Positions 45,890-57,700 are shown, counted from the first letter of the stretch. The stretch is DNA of 64,000 nt from Torreya grandis (GCA_037957365.1 JARHVA010003525.1:600001-664000), one strand, 5' to 3'. Notes: generated from the letters alone by a model not told the origin. Made by a program: numbers and translations.

Positions 45890-46660
45890 ACCACCTTTTA
45901 GTACATCATAATGCCAAACCAATGAAAAAAATGTATAAGATGCATCCTTGTATTATTGTATTAATCAAAAAAGAGTTGGAAAAGCTATTGGAAGCAAGAT
46001 GTATTAGGTTAATTGATTATTTTGAATAGATCTCCAATGTTGTACCAATCAGCAAAAATCCAGAAAGAATCAAAATCTGTACTAATTTTAGAGACATCAA
46101 CAAGGCCTACCCCAAAGATGACTTTCCTTTGCCTAATATTGATATGATAGTTAACTCCACAATAGCTTATGAAATGCTTTCTCTAATGGATGGATTCTAA
46201 ATTTACAATCAAATTTGAATTGCACCAAAAGACTAACAAAAAATAACCTTCACCACTCTATGGGGAGCATTCTATTATCAAGTAATGCCATTTGGTTTTC
46301 AAAATGTAGGGGCCAGCTACCAAAGAGCCATGACCATCATATTTCATGATACGATGCATGATATTGTTGAAGACTATATTGATGACATACTAGGTAAATC
46401 AAAGACCAAGGCCAATCATCTAGTAATACTAAGGAGGATATTTGAGTAACTTCATGAATACAAAGTCAGGTTAAATCCCAAGAATTGTGTTTTTGGAGTT
46501 ACTTCAGGCAAATTGTTTGGCTTCATTATGTATCATAGGGGTATTGAAGTAAATCTAGCCAAAGTATGAGCCATAACAAACATGCCACCATTGACCAATT
46601 TGAATTAGATCCATAGTTTTCAGCATAAGGTTCAATCCATCAAATGATTCATATCACAAT
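45890..46660 (+). pseudogene. Element D reverse transcriptase, decayed
   Basis: RT landmarks in order: KPMKKMYKMHPCI; ELEKLLEARCIRLIDY; SNVVPISKNPERIKICTNFRD; INKAYPKDDFPLPNIDMIV (46,095-46,155); YEMLSLMDGF; ITFTTLWGAFYYQVMPFG; GASYQRAMTIIFHD; the catalytic box DYIDDILGKSK at about 46,374-46,405 (Y-I-D-D, both Asp kept); VRLNPKNCVFGVTSGKLFGFI; and a trailing thumb/connection region. The wording is very close to Tat-lineage consensus. At least five in-frame stops, several at Trp or Gln positions, rule out activity. Confidence 0.9.
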
Positions 46661-47190
46661 TTGTAGAAAAGTGTCATCCATTTACACATCTACTAAAGAA
46701 AGGTGTCACATTTTATTGGGATGATGAATGCTAGAGATATTTTTAGCAATTGAAGGACTATCTTGAAAATTGACCTATTTTATTACCTCAAATTTTAGTA
46801 AATCCATTCCTCTTATGCTTGTCAACTACTGATAAAGCCCTAGGACACTTCTAGCTCAACATGATGATAATGAAAAGGAGCATGCCATGTACTATCTAAG
46901 ACATACACTAGTCATGTATGAGCACAATTATACAACCATTAAAAAATTCTATTTTGCTATGGTATTCATATCTCAAAAACTATGACATTACATGTTGAAT
47001 AATAAGACCATGGTTATTTCAAAAGTACATCCACTCACGTATCTACTATCTAAAATAGTTTTACAAGGCTACATGGCCAAATAGAACATGTTTATCAGCA
47101 AGTTTGAGATAGAGTATGTCAACCAAAAAGCCATAAAGGGGCAAGTTTTTATAGATCAACTTATTGAATCACCCCTTGTAGATATAGAAC
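46661..47190 (+). pseudogene. Element D RNase H, decayed
   Basis: It follows RT in the same reading: CHPFTHLLKKGVTFYWDD, LKDYLENxPILLPQILVNP, then CLSTTDKALGHF at the first catalytic position and a KNYDITC/LPQKLRHY-like region. It ends near YVNQKAIKGQVFIDQLIE, the usual boundary motif (ADQLAE). It is heavily broken. Confidence 0.7.
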
Positions 47191-47249
47191 CATTAACATT
47201 CTAATTTCTTGATGAATCCATTATTACCATAATTGAAACACCTCTTGAG

Positions 47250-47720
47250 GAGCAACACTAGACATTGTATTTTGATGGATCGAAGCCAGGCCTCTTATTT
47301 ATAACACCACAAGAAGATCTAATCCCTAAGTCATTTATAATTAGATTTCCTTGTACTAATAATATGGCTAAATATGAATTACTTATTACAGTGATTTGAT
47401 AGGTAGTATAATTTAAATTAGCACATCTAAAGGTTTATTGTGATTCTTAGTTAATCATCAATCAGGTTACAAACCATTTTTAAACCAAGGATAACAAGAT
47501 GGTCTCATATACAAGAATGGTCAATGCCCTCAAGCAATAGATTACTAATGTACAATTTAAACATATACCAAGGGAAAGTAACAGAATATAAAATGTCACA
47601 ACCAATATTGGATCATTGATTCAATAAATAGATACAACTAACGAATACTAGTTTCTCATTGAAAATATACTATTACTAGCTCATGAACCATCAACCATCA
47701 TAATTATCTATGATATTATT
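47250..47720 (+). pseudogene. Element D second RNase H-like segment
   Basis: LYFDGSKPGLLF and IIRFPCTNNMAKYELLI match the start and the Glu-bearing helix of the additional RNase H that Tat-lineage elements carry after the first one (usual form DGSxxxxGxGAG, ACTNNxAEYEAL). The usual acidic Glu in the AEYEAL helix is replaced by Lys-Tyr-Glu. A dual RNase H supports Tat assignment. Stops follow. Confidence 0.7.
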
Positions 47721-47899
47721 AGCCCCATCTCTACTTAGTATTCAGACCCATACACCTAATTTCATGATCAAATTATTCCATCAGACCTATCTTACAAATA
47801 ATCCAAAGCCTTTATCCACTAAGCCATACATTATACCTTACTCAGACTAATCCTATACTTCCATAGTTTTGTTGTAACTCTAATTCATTGTTTAACTTT

Positions 47900-48973
47900 G
47901 GTAGAATATACATTATCACTACAACAAGTTCACAAAAGAGTCTATAAAGTCCATACTAGTGGGGCAATCCTATCCAAAAATCTCTTACATAGTGGGTACT
48001 ATTGGCCAATGATGGATGTAAATACAGTTGCATATGTGAAAAAGTGTGATAAATGTCAATGACATGCCAATCTAATCCATTCCCTAGCCAAGACTTTGAA
48101 ACCAATTCTTACTCCATGGCCATTTGCTACATGGAGCCTCGATCTCATTGAGAAGATAAACCCCACCTAATTTTATAGCCATAAAAATATCCTTACCGCT
48201 ATAGAATATTTCACTAAGTGGGTTGAAGCTATACCCCTCACTTACTTGACTAGAAAGCAAATTTCCAAATTCATATTTAATGATCTTATTTGCCTCTATG
48301 GTATTCTCTTTGACATTATATCTGATAATGGTAGATCATTCAAAAACAAGGATGTCAAATCATTATGTGTTGAGTATAAGATTAAACAACATTTTTCCAT
48401 GGCATATTACCCTCAAGCTGATGGCTAGGTAAAAGCATATAACAAAACCATTATCAACATCTTTAAAAATATTGTCAATAATGTCAGCCATGATTATCAC
48501 CTCCAAATATTTTGTGCCCTCTAGGCATATCATACCAATCAATGTACTCCCATAGGAGCCACTACATATTCACTTTTTTATGGCACTAAGGGCATTCTTT
48601 CCATTGAGATCAAGTTACCTTCATTATGTATCTCTTTGAAGCATGTCTTAGATGATGAATAATATCGATTAACTTTCCTATAAGAATTAGAGTTACTTGA
48701 TGAGAAACACATGGTCACAATTAACAACCTGTAAGCATACCATAATTGACTCCATGGCCACTACAATCAACATGTGAAACATAGAGAATTTGAGCTTGGT
48801 GATATTGTTATTAAATAAAACCAAAATAATACCATGGCCAAAAATAAACATAAAGGCAAGTTCAAACCTAATTGGACAGGCCCTTTCATCATTGTTGCAA
48901 ATGATTTCACTAGAGCATACAAGCTCATTACACCAGATGGAGGCTTGAGAAATGTGGTGTATTATCTATGAGG
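47900..48973 (+). pseudogene. Element D integrase, decayed
   Basis: The N-terminal zinc region is HKRVYKVHTSG, then LLHSGYYWPMM and KKCDKCQ. The core holds WSLDLIEKINP (first Asp), IEYFTKWVEAIPLTYLTRKQI and DIISDNGRSFKNKDV (second Asp). HFSMAYYPQADG-stop-VKAYNKTI is where the catalytic Glu of GQAEASNKT has become Lys. The C-terminal part reads TPIGATTYSLFYGTKGILSIEI, EFELGDIVIK, KGKFKPNWTGPFIIV and AYKLITPDGG. It ends near 48,970. One 60-codon stretch (48,246-48,428) is still open. Confidence 0.9.
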
Positions 48974-49593
48974 CCCATTTTAGTTGTACCATACTATCAA
49001 TATTATTCCTTGTACCATACCATTCTACCATACCTTTTTATATCGATCGAGTTGTTTTTAACCCTCCCTACTAGCCTTTTGACCTTAGTTCTATTATATT
49101 GGTTCCATGGATAGGTTTAGCACAAAGATTTAGATCAAGTTTTAGTAGTTATTTTAAGTACTCCTAATAGAGGCCATATTTTGGAGCTGTATGATAGTGT
49201 TTTGGTAGTTTCATACTTCATTTCTTGTTTTATTTTATACCACATGTGCTTGATTATAACAACCTTTAGAAAAATCAGTGTCCTATGATCATGTTACTAA
49301 TTATTACCGCCTATGGGCAAATTAGTATCATTGACTTATGCCATTATTTCCTAGTTATAACCACCTATGAGGAAGCTATGGGAAACACTTTTTTATCATG
49401 CCTTAAAGTACCACCTTGCCATTCCTATGTTGTACTATTCTATTTACCAACTTTGCCTATTTTATTTGAATTATCTAATACACTAGTCAGATTCCTCCAT
49501 TGTAAGGTAGAACTATAATGACGTGAGGTCCCATCTTGGGACTATATATATATCGCTTGATTTACATTGAGGTCAAATCTATCACCCCTTTGT

Positions 49594-49782
49594 CACACTC
49601 TCACCATTTTATGAGAAATATTAAGTTTGAATGCTCTCATCATTTTGCGAACAACCTTTGTCATGCTCTCACCATTTTGTGAGCAATGTTAAGTTTGAAT
49701 TATGAAAAAATTAAGCCATTACTCTTGTTATTTTGTGATCATTTTAAGTTTGAATGCTCTCTCCATTTTGTTATCTTGGACT
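49594..49782 (+). repeat. Minisatellite with CTCACCATTTTGTGAG hairpin units
   Basis: About five units of roughly 40 bases built on tgctctcaccattttgtgag plus aatgttaagtttgaa. The unit at 49,661 has a perfect CTCAC/GTGAG stem (49,668-49,683). A single further half-unit lies near 49,968. Confidence 0.7.
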
Positions 49783-50822
49783 ATTTAGTATCTCATCATT
49801 CTCAATTGAGTTGAGATACATAGAAAATTACAAAAACATTTGTAAAATCATTTTAGAAAATCAAAATCATTGGCCACTTCTTTGCCTTAAGGATTCTAGG
49901 AACCCTCATTAAGTTACATGAAACCACATGTCATTTAATTTCCCCATCCTTTTGGCCTTTTTATCCCATGCTCTCATCATTTTTTGAGTTCATTCCCATA
50001 TTATTCTATAACATCAATCATGTTTTCTTCTTATCATCATTTTCTTCTATCCCATTTCTTGGGAGAACTACATTTAGCCTGAAGTTTTTGTTGGATCTTG
50101 TATCCATGGAACTAAGCAAGCAATGTCCACTTTCCTAGTAAATCTGAAGACAACTTGACCACCCCCTTCCTTTTCTTATATCCCCCCATTTTGTATGTTT
50201 TTTTTATTTGTCTCATCTCATCTAGGGGCAATGTTCATCATCTTATGTATCGTGTTCTTTGTACTAACATTGTGATCAACCATTATTTGTTTGTTGTTTT
50301 TTGTTTTATTTTCTTTATTTATTTTCTATTTGATTATTCATTTGTTTATGTGCCTATTTTATTTCTTTCTTTTTTTCCCTTGATTCAGTCTATATTCATT
50401 CATTGGGTGATTACTTGCACATTATTTTTGAATCCATCCTATTCATACATCAACATTGTCATCATAGTTTTTATCATTGGTGCATTATTTTCTATTGAGT
50501 ATTGGATCATGTGTTAGTCCTTATGTATATTTCATCCAATTTATCATGGTGTTCTATTATGGTGCCTACCATCATGTGCTATAGAAAAAATTAACTTTGA
50601 GAGTCTACATGACAATGAAACAACGATATATCTCCTTAACACTAACAACATTCTTGATCTAATCTAAATCATATCCCAAATATAGTAATTAAGTAATGAA
50701 ATAATTGTCCTCCTTGCCAATTTAGATTAGTATCACCTTACATGTAGGCTGCCTAATTCATCTATCACCTCTATTCCAATTTGTCATCATCTTCCATATC
50801 ATGTTTTCCATAATCAAGGTAT

Positions 50823-51322
50823 ACTGATTATAATAACCTTTGGTCAAATAATTTTATACCATCCCACTTACATTACCAATAATTCTAACTACCTTTGTGT
50901 AAATCATTATGTTTCCATCCATTTTAAGGTTAATGATTATAACCACCTTTGGGAAAATGATTCTCTTTCTTCTACCTAACTAGTGTATGTTTTCATTGAG
51001 ATAATGCTTATAACTACCTTTGGGCAAATCATTATATTTATCCACCTAACTGGGGCATGTTTTTGTCCTATCAATTATTATAAATGCCTATGGGCAAATC
51101 ATTATTTTCCCTTATGATGATTATAACTACCTTTGGTAAAATCATCCTGTTGTTATCTGAAGCCTTTTTCAATGATTATAACTACCTTTGGGCAAATAAT
51201 TGACTTTTTTATCCCGCCTATATCAATGATTATAACGACCTTTGGGAAAATCATTTTGTTTGTCTTCCTTTATTAGGGTAGCTCCATATGCCACTAATAA
51301 TAACTACCTTTGGGTAAATCAG
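50823..51322 (+). repeat. Nine-unit hairpin minisatellite (AATGATT - TAACTACCTTTGGGCA - AATCATT)
   Basis: Nine copies of a core of about 30 bases, spaced 40-70 bases apart, next to the polypurine tract. The ends of the core form an inverted stem. It is perfect in the unit at 51,225-51,255. In the unit at 51,116-51,146 it is perfect with a changed outer pair (GATGATT/AATCATC). Other units have one or two mismatches. Confidence 0.8.
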
Positions 51323-51514
51323 TCCCTTCCACCCCATTTCATCTATTTGGTTCAATTGTTTTCTCCTTTGAGGGACTAATTGCCAACCCCTTTGCCAATC
51401 ACTACCTCGAGGGGTCACCTATATTTAATCCATTACCATTTAAGTCATAATCATATAATACCTTTTTATTCTTTGATAAGACATTACTGTGCTTATAGGT
51501 TGTAATGCCTTCCC

Positions 51515-51528
51515 AAACAGGGGAAAAC
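51515..51528 (+). other. Polypurine tract of element D
   Basis: AAACAGGGGAAAAC immediately before the 3' LTR, where plus-strand cDNA synthesis is primed. Confidence 0.65.
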
Positions 51529-52619
51529 TATAGACACCTAAAATTGGCCACCAATAGATTCATATTAGACTTCAGACTGATTCTTACCAACCATTGTAAA
51601 TTAATCCTAATAATCACTAAACATCCCAAATTTATCTATGTATCATTCATCAAAGCTAAAAATCACTTTGAGACATCCCTAATTGGGGTATCTTACCATA
51701 AGTAATAAAAACCTCTCATGGATTTATCGCCACTCATATTGCAGCATCACAACTATCAATTTGGCTTATGGACCTATTAAGTGGGTCACTTTCACACTTT
51801 ATCAAATCTTGAAAGAGCTAAAAGGCTAATTAAAATTAATTAAATAAGATTAAATGCCTAATTAAATTATCCATTTAAAATTAATGAATATCTAAAAAAG
51901 GAAATTCCAAAAATCAAAATATTTTAGCCTTTTATCATTATCGTTATGAGTTGTCAAAATATCCCAAAAATGTCTAAATTGAGAACTATGACTAGTAAAT
52001 AAGAGTCACAATTTCATGACAAATTTTAACTCAATTATAGTTAGTCTCAACTCAATCTTCTAATTTGATAACTACAACTAGTAACTGAAAGTCATAATTG
52101 CACGATAAATTTTAACTCAACTCAACCTTTACTCACCTTGGGTGAGAGTTAATTAATAAAGCTATAAATACAAGACCATGCCCATTCATTTTAAATCTCT
52201 CATAAGCCAAAGTTATAATACAAATTTGAAGAGAGACAAAAGCTTGGATATTGTAGAGTTATTATGCAAGATTTTAAACCATAAGCCTCATAAAAGTAAT
52301 ATTACCATGCCAAAATCTTAAGCCAAGTAATAGTAGGCAATCCAATGGTACCAAAGAGAGAATGAGCAAAGAAAAATCCATTTCCAAAAACTCTTTAAAT
52401 CATAATCTGAGTAAGCCACATGATAAATAATTTGGAGCATTCAAGGAAGGTAAGGAATTTGGTATTATTTGCATTTTAGTTATGTTTTCTATTAGTTTTA
52501 TTCATTATGATCCACATATGATCTACGCTGGATATGTTAGCATATTAGTGTGTTCATTTCATTATTTTTTTGGACTAATACAAGACTAACCTCCTTTCTT
52601 TATCAAATTCCTATGATCA
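51529..52619 (+). repeat. Element D 3' LTR (uninterrupted)
   Basis: 1,091 bp, aligned with the split 5' LTR. It shows the unfilled target sites of both E2 (near 52,158) and the 451-bp insertion (near 52,210). Sampled divergence by eye is about 16% in the first 150 bases. Confidence 0.87.
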
Positions 52620-53678
52620 CATGTCCTAAACAGTCACCTATATCAATGCAATTGTCTTATTCCAACATAAGTGTTTAATGCCCTAAAGTCATCAAATTTG
52701 AAAATGAAATGTATCCCTATGGTCGGACTAAGTGATTTATTGTGATATATTTTTTGATAAGATTGGTATATATGCATGATCAATCCTCATTCCAAACCTC
52801 ACGTAGAAACTTCCTACCTCTCACAAGGCAAATTTCCAAAATCATTAAAGTGAGAAAAACTTCCCTATTTCTTCCTATATTTTATATCATCCATAAGAAA
52901 AACATATCTACAAGTCTAAATTACTAAAGGAACATGTGCTGAGTCCTATTTTCCAAGTTACAAGCAAGGTTACTATTGTAATTAATTTCCACATATTGCA
53001 CCTTTGTGAACATAAAATCTAACACATTAGGGGATAACTACATCAGTCTAAGGCCTTCTTCAGATTATGGTTATGTAAGTATCAACCACTGATAAAGGGG
53101 TATTTAGGGTTAGCTCAACACCATAAGCCCACTAACCCATTTTTTCTAAGGTTTCTATGAAGATGAAGAGTTGGGGTTTTGATGAATCAGTAAAAGCAAT
53201 AGTCTATGAGCCATATATGAATGCACTAGAGTAAAGGTGACATAGAACCCATAATATTCCTAGTTGTTTCATCTATATCCAACATGTATTATGTGCAAGA
53301 CACCTATTTCTAATTTAGATAGAATCATCAATGCAATAGTCCTAGGTTGATGCAAATTTTAGAAGTCACATAGGTCAAATTTATAGATTATGACAACTAC
53401 TAAAAAACCTAGATCTAGTTTATTACCAACATATTCCACATTGGATCCATATGTGCATTGTAATCTAGCTAAGTACAATTATTTTCCACTTATTGAAATA
53501 TCAAGCATTGGTTGTACTTATTATTTTTAGCGTATCTTAGTATTTAAAGTCTGAATATTATTTATCTGAGTTTGCAATTAATATGAATGCTATAGAGATA
53601 ATTTATCACCTTTATTCCCTAGGCTATCTCTATCCCCTTTAACCCTAGGTTCTTGAATATATATTTTAGTATTAAGCA
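52620..53678 (+). repeat. Element C 3' LTR, second part
   Basis: It matches 9,860-10,804 and then 24,945-25,009, so it doubles as the unoccupied site for array A (near 53,613). It ends in CA at 53,678. Confidence 0.82.
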
Positions 53679-55103
53679 ACGGCATAAAATATTGATGTGG
53701 AGTAATACTCATTTCTCCCTATCAAAGGCCATATAATTGAACTTTCATAAATTTTCAAAAAAGTTAAGGTTATTCTAAGAGAACTATCAAAATAAGCATT
53801 CTAGGAATATTATATAAGTACCAACTTATATTAAAAAAATATCTTAATCATTTTACCAAGGCACATGGTCTGAAGTGATAATGAATATTACACAGAAAAA
53901 TCATTCTACATGAATCCTCAAGACTTAAATTCAAGTCTTATTTTCCATTGATAGCTCCATAAAAACTTCATTTAGAAATATTAAGACAACTAGGTATGTT
54001 TAATATGAATGTTATTTTATCAAACAAACAAGTTCCATTAAATATGTTTTGCATGTATTTTATGAGTGATAAGAGAACGGATTTGCCTAGGTTTTAGAAT
54101 CTACAAATAACCCAACCTTTAAATTTCACAAAATGGTCCATAATTTTTGAAATACCATTCAATATCATTTTTATTGATTTCATTAAGAAACCAAAACTCT
54201 AGATTAACAATAATTAAAATTTAGGCATGTTGAATTCATATTAAAATAAGCCATAGTTAACAACTGAAAGTCATAAATTCACTACTATTTATTCTAAGCC
54301 TAGCATAATAATGTAAAAAACTTAGACATTTATTAGGAGTTAAAATTGAATTAATTATCTTAGTCAAGATATATCCTAGACTATATATGTCTAGATGAGA
54401 TATTATAATCACTTCATTCTTGAACCCATAAATACACACCAGGATAATAATATGTTCCCTTAAATAAACTTTTTATGAACGAATAACAATTTTATGCTTG
54501 CACAAAAATCATACTAAAGCATGATGAAATCATAAATCTAAATATAGATACACATACCAAATTATTAATGATACCAAACCAAATGCATCATAATTTAATT
54601 TAACAAGTGAGAAGTTCTCATGGCTCTATAGGAGTCATAAACATATTTCACAACTCATCTAAAACATCTATAACCATCTCAATTTAATTCAACACAATGA
54701 CTATAATATAACAACTCAATCAATTATTAAAATATTTTAAATTGAATTAATTATGACTTTATACTATTTTTCCATGTTTATGGATGATAAACTCATATTT
54801 AATTCATATTAATATCAAGGATGAATGAATCTATCAGTCTTAAAATTTAAAAAAAAAATTATCAAATACTTAAGAAAGAATGATATGATGCAGGTCTAAT
54901 GACTTAATTTAATTCCTTTCCAAAGTGGAAATCAAATATAATTTAGCACAAAATTATAATTTTAATTGAATAAGTATGTAGGGACATTCCCCTTTAAGAT
55001 ATGGATGTATAAACAAATTGTATTACCATCTAAGCAAATTTTTAGACATAATTTACATAGAATAATAAGGAGGTTAATTCAACAAGATTGAGGTAAGAAA
55101 TCA
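53679..55103. other. Anonymous AT-rich sequence between elements C and F
   Basis: No gene, repeat pair or coding similarity seen on either strand. Confidence 0.5.
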
Positions 55104-55449
55104 TGTAATGAAATTACTTATATGTTCACACAAAATGATTATATATCACATAGAATAAGAAAATATGAGAGATCACACTGTAATAATTGATAGCAAGGCA
55201 GAATACTGGATAATATAACAAAGGCACTTTGAGGGGGAAACCTCCACAATAATGCAATAAGAGCATAATACTTCATATCATGACTAAAGACTAACCACTA
55301 CCTCCTATATATAGTCTACTTAGCCATGGTTATTCCATTGGCTAACCTAACTAAGAACGTAGATAAATGTAACAAGAATATAAAAGAAGTATGTAAGCCA
55401 TAAATCAGCCACCATATCCCTATACATGCCAAAGGTTAAGGACATTGCA
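55104..55449 (-). repeat. Element F 3' LTR
   Basis: On the minus strand it begins TGCAATGTCC and ends ATTACA. TATATATA lies in mid-LTR. Confidence 0.95.
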
Positions 55450-55460
55450 TGCCCCTCCAT
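55450..55460 (-). other. Polypurine tract of element F
   Basis: On the minus strand ATGGAGGGGCA directly precedes the 3' LTR. It overlaps the last codons of the pol frame (FEMEGHA). Confidence 0.8.
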
Positions 55461-56720
55461 TTCAAAACAATATTGTCCTCAATGTTGAGTTAACTCAGGA
55501 TGTTGCTACATAAAAGATTCATCCTCCTAAGTGGCATCTTCACAAGGTAGATTCTTTCATTTGATCAAGTACTCCTTAATCATTATAGACTGTATCTATT
55601 TAGTGCATATTTGAAGGATTGTCTCAAGATCAAGAATAAATCTTCCTTCCTCATCTAATTCTAGTAACTTAGTTTGAGTAGATACTCTATGTCTAATGAA
55701 TTTATTCAGGCATGATACATGAAATACTACATGTATGCAAGTGGAGGAAGGAAATTCTAACTTGTAGGCCACACTACCAATTTTCTACAAGATCTAATAA
55801 GGCCCATAATATTTAGGGGGTAGATTGTTATTATTTTTCTAGTGATTCAAGGACATATACTTATATGGTTACAAGTGAACAAAAACCCAATCACCAATGT
55901 CAAAATGCCTCTCACTCCTGTGTTGATATGCTTGTTGCTTCGTGAGATTTTGAGTCATGCAAACTAGCAAGGACTTCCTGTTTATGTTGAATATGATCTT
56001 AAAATTCATGAACCTTAGGTTGGGCCTTCGAGGTTGAAGTGATGGATGGAGGGTGGTATCCATATAGGGCCAAAAAAGGAGACATTTTGGAAGAACTATG
56101 AATAGAAGTATTAAACCACCATTCAACAAGAGGCAATCAATGAATCTATTTATCCTATTTATCTTAAACAAAACAACAAAGATATCCTTCTAGACATTTT
56201 TAACTACCTTATTTTGTCCATCTAATTCAAGATGATAAGATGAGATATGATCCAATTGGGTGCCCAAACATGTAAATAACTCAGTCCAAAAATTGCTAGT
56301 GAAAATGGGATCTATATCACGAACAATGATTTTTGGGGGTACCATGAAATTTTTGAACTATATTGAGAAAAGTAGAAGCTATTGTACTAGAAAAAAATAA
56401 CTATGATAAATAACAAACATGAGAATACCTATTGAGATGATCCACCATAACCATGATAACATTTTGACCATCAGATCTTAGTAACACTGTAATGAAATCC
56501 ATAGACACCTCTTCCCAATGTTAGCCAAGGATGGATAAAGGCTACAACAGACCTATGGTTCTGATGGTTTCTCCTTTATTTTGTTGACATATCATACATT
56601 TAGCCACATATTTCTAGACATCCCCCTTGATTCCTTCCCAAAAAAAATACTACTTGATTCTATGATAGGTTGTCAAAAATCTTGAGTGACCCCCAATTGG
56701 AGTTGCATGAAGTTACTAAA
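55450..56720 (-). pseudogene. Element F integrase with C-terminal chromodomain, decayed
   Basis: The zinc-binding end is AKCMICQQNKGETI (near 56,590). The core reads WEEVSMDFITVLLRSDGQNVIMV (first Asp), HGTPKIIVRDIDPIFTSNFW (second Asp) and SSYHLELDGQNKVVKN, where the Glu of GQxEVVN is Lys. The C-terminal part has HFDIGDWVFVHL, KIGSVAYKLEFPSST and VFHVSCLNK. It ends in a chromodomain-like stretch (about 55,470-55,580): EYLIK-stop-KNLPCEDAT-stop-EDESF. Its two conserved Trp codons have become TGA and TAG. Chromodomains are thought to steer chromovirus insertion to heterochromatin. At least ten stops rule out function. Confidence 0.88.
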
Positions 56721-57149
56721 ATATTTTTTATTTAAGAAGAGAATTCTTACATATGTATAATTTGTCTTTATACCATAATGCATCACCATTCCATGTGAAT
56801 TTTTCAAATCCACTCAAACCTTATTGAATCTAGCATATTACCATAACACTATCTATCATATTACCATTCTGATCATGCTTCCTCTAGCCAATATATCTGT
56901 AGAATGGTCATAGCACATAGTAATGCCTCAACTGATTCATCCTTCCTAGATAGTGTATCTGCCACTATATTGTCCTTGCCTTTCTTGTAAAATATTTCAA
57001 AACCATAGACTAACATCTTAGTTACCCATTTCAATTATTCTTCAGATGACAACCATTGTTTTAGAAAATATTTGAGATTATCATAATTAGTCTTTACCTA
57101 AAAGTGATGACCCATCAAATAAGGTCTCTATTATTTTCTTGCATGCAAA

Positions 57150-57700
57150 ATAGCCATCATTTCCTCATCATAGATGGGCTTGTGATGATTTTTACACTTC
57201 AATTGATGACTTTAAAATGCAAGTGGTATACCTTCTTGCATGAGTATAGCACCCATACCATAGCTAAATGTATCACATTCAACCACAAAAGTCTTGGAAA
57301 AATCAAGAGTGGCCAATATTAGAGTGGTGCACATAGCCAATTTCAATTGTTTGAATGCCTAGGTAGCTATATCAGTCCACTGAAAGGAGTCTTTATTCAA
57401 CAAAGAGGTGAGTGGGGATGTAATGCTACCATAATTTTTGATAGACCTGTAATAGTAACCAGTTAGCCCCAAAAATCCCCATAGTTACTTGAGTGTCTTC
57501 AGAAATGGATAGTCCATCATTGCTTGGTTTTTTTTAGGATCCACTTTCACTCCTTTATGTGAAACAAAATGACCCAAATACTCAACCTCACAAGCTCCAA
57601 AAGTACATTTGGAAGGTTTGCCATACAATTGATGTTATTCTAGAATTGAGAGTACCTGTTTCACATGGTGCAAATGGTCTTCCCAATTTTTATTGTAAAT
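57150..57700 (-). pseudogene. Element F RNase H and RT connection, decayed
   Basis: It follows RT in the minus frame: [25 protein letters not shown], then the RNase H start TLDFSKTFVVECDTFSYGMGAILMQ (first Asp in ECD), KPIYDEEMMAILHARK and RPYLMGHHFWIKTNYDNLKYF (late catalytic Asp in TNYD, normally TDH). The order and wording are standard for plant chromoviruses. Several stops occur. Confidence 0.85.

Larger units (their letters stand above)
48974..51514 (+). other. Element D 3' untranslated region with two families of hairpin minisatellites
   Basis: No coding similarity. The 120-codon open frame at 50,155-50,517 is a Phe/Ile-rich chance frame. Repeats occupy 49,251-49,380 (three diverged units), 49,594-49,782 and 50,823-51,322. 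A repetitive 3' UTR between pol and polypurine tract is a known trait of Tat-lineage elements. Confidence 0.65.
29917..52619 (+). mobile_element. Element D: Tat-like Ty3/Gypsy retrotransposon with three later insertions
   Basis: The 5' LTR is 29,917-35,522, interrupted by E2 and by a 451-bp insertion. The 3' LTR is 51,529-52,619. Without the insertions the LTRs are about 1,105 and 1,091 bp. A primer site (35,527-35,544) and a polypurine tract (51,515-51,528) are in the correct places. The internal region holds gag, protease, RT, RNase H, a second RNase H-like segment and integrase in Ty3/Gypsy order, followed by a 2.5-kb 3' UTR rich in hairpin repeats. Motif spelling, the second RNase H and the long repetitive 3' UTR fit the Tat lineage. 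Element D sits inside the 3' LTR of C. Its outer junction is blurred by about 18 bases, so the target duplication (perhaps TGTCA/TGTCC) is uncertain. Confidence 0.88.
9589..53678 (+). mobile_element. Element C: old Tat-like gag-protease LTR element, expanded to 44 kb by nested insertions
   Basis: Two LTRs begin with the same TGTAGACATTATT (9,589 and 29,644) and end in matching CA (25,009 and 53,678), but each is split by a later element. The 5' LTR is 9,589-10,804 plus 24,945-25,009; the 3' LTR is 29,644-29,916 plus about 52,620-53,678. Rejoined lengths are similar, about 1.28 and 1.33 kb. The 4.6-kb internal region (25,010-29,643) has gag and an aspartic protease but no RT, RNase H or integrase, so the element was non-autonomous. 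A purine-rich tract (about 29,632-29,643) precedes the 3' LTR. Flanks GTGGT and ACGGC may be a target duplication, since all three differences are transitions. Sampled LTR divergence by eye is about 17%. Confidence 0.8.

Noticed and set aside
50155..50517. 120-codon plus-strand frame, hydrophobic, membrane-protein-like
   Set aside because: Composition is that of T-rich DNA. It lies in the repeat-rich 3' UTR of D, with no start context, homologue or second copy.
50823..51322. CRISPR-like array (regular repeats with variable spacers)
   Set aside because: Repeats are diverged, spacing is irregular, there are no cas genes, and the context is a plant retrotransposon 3' UTR.
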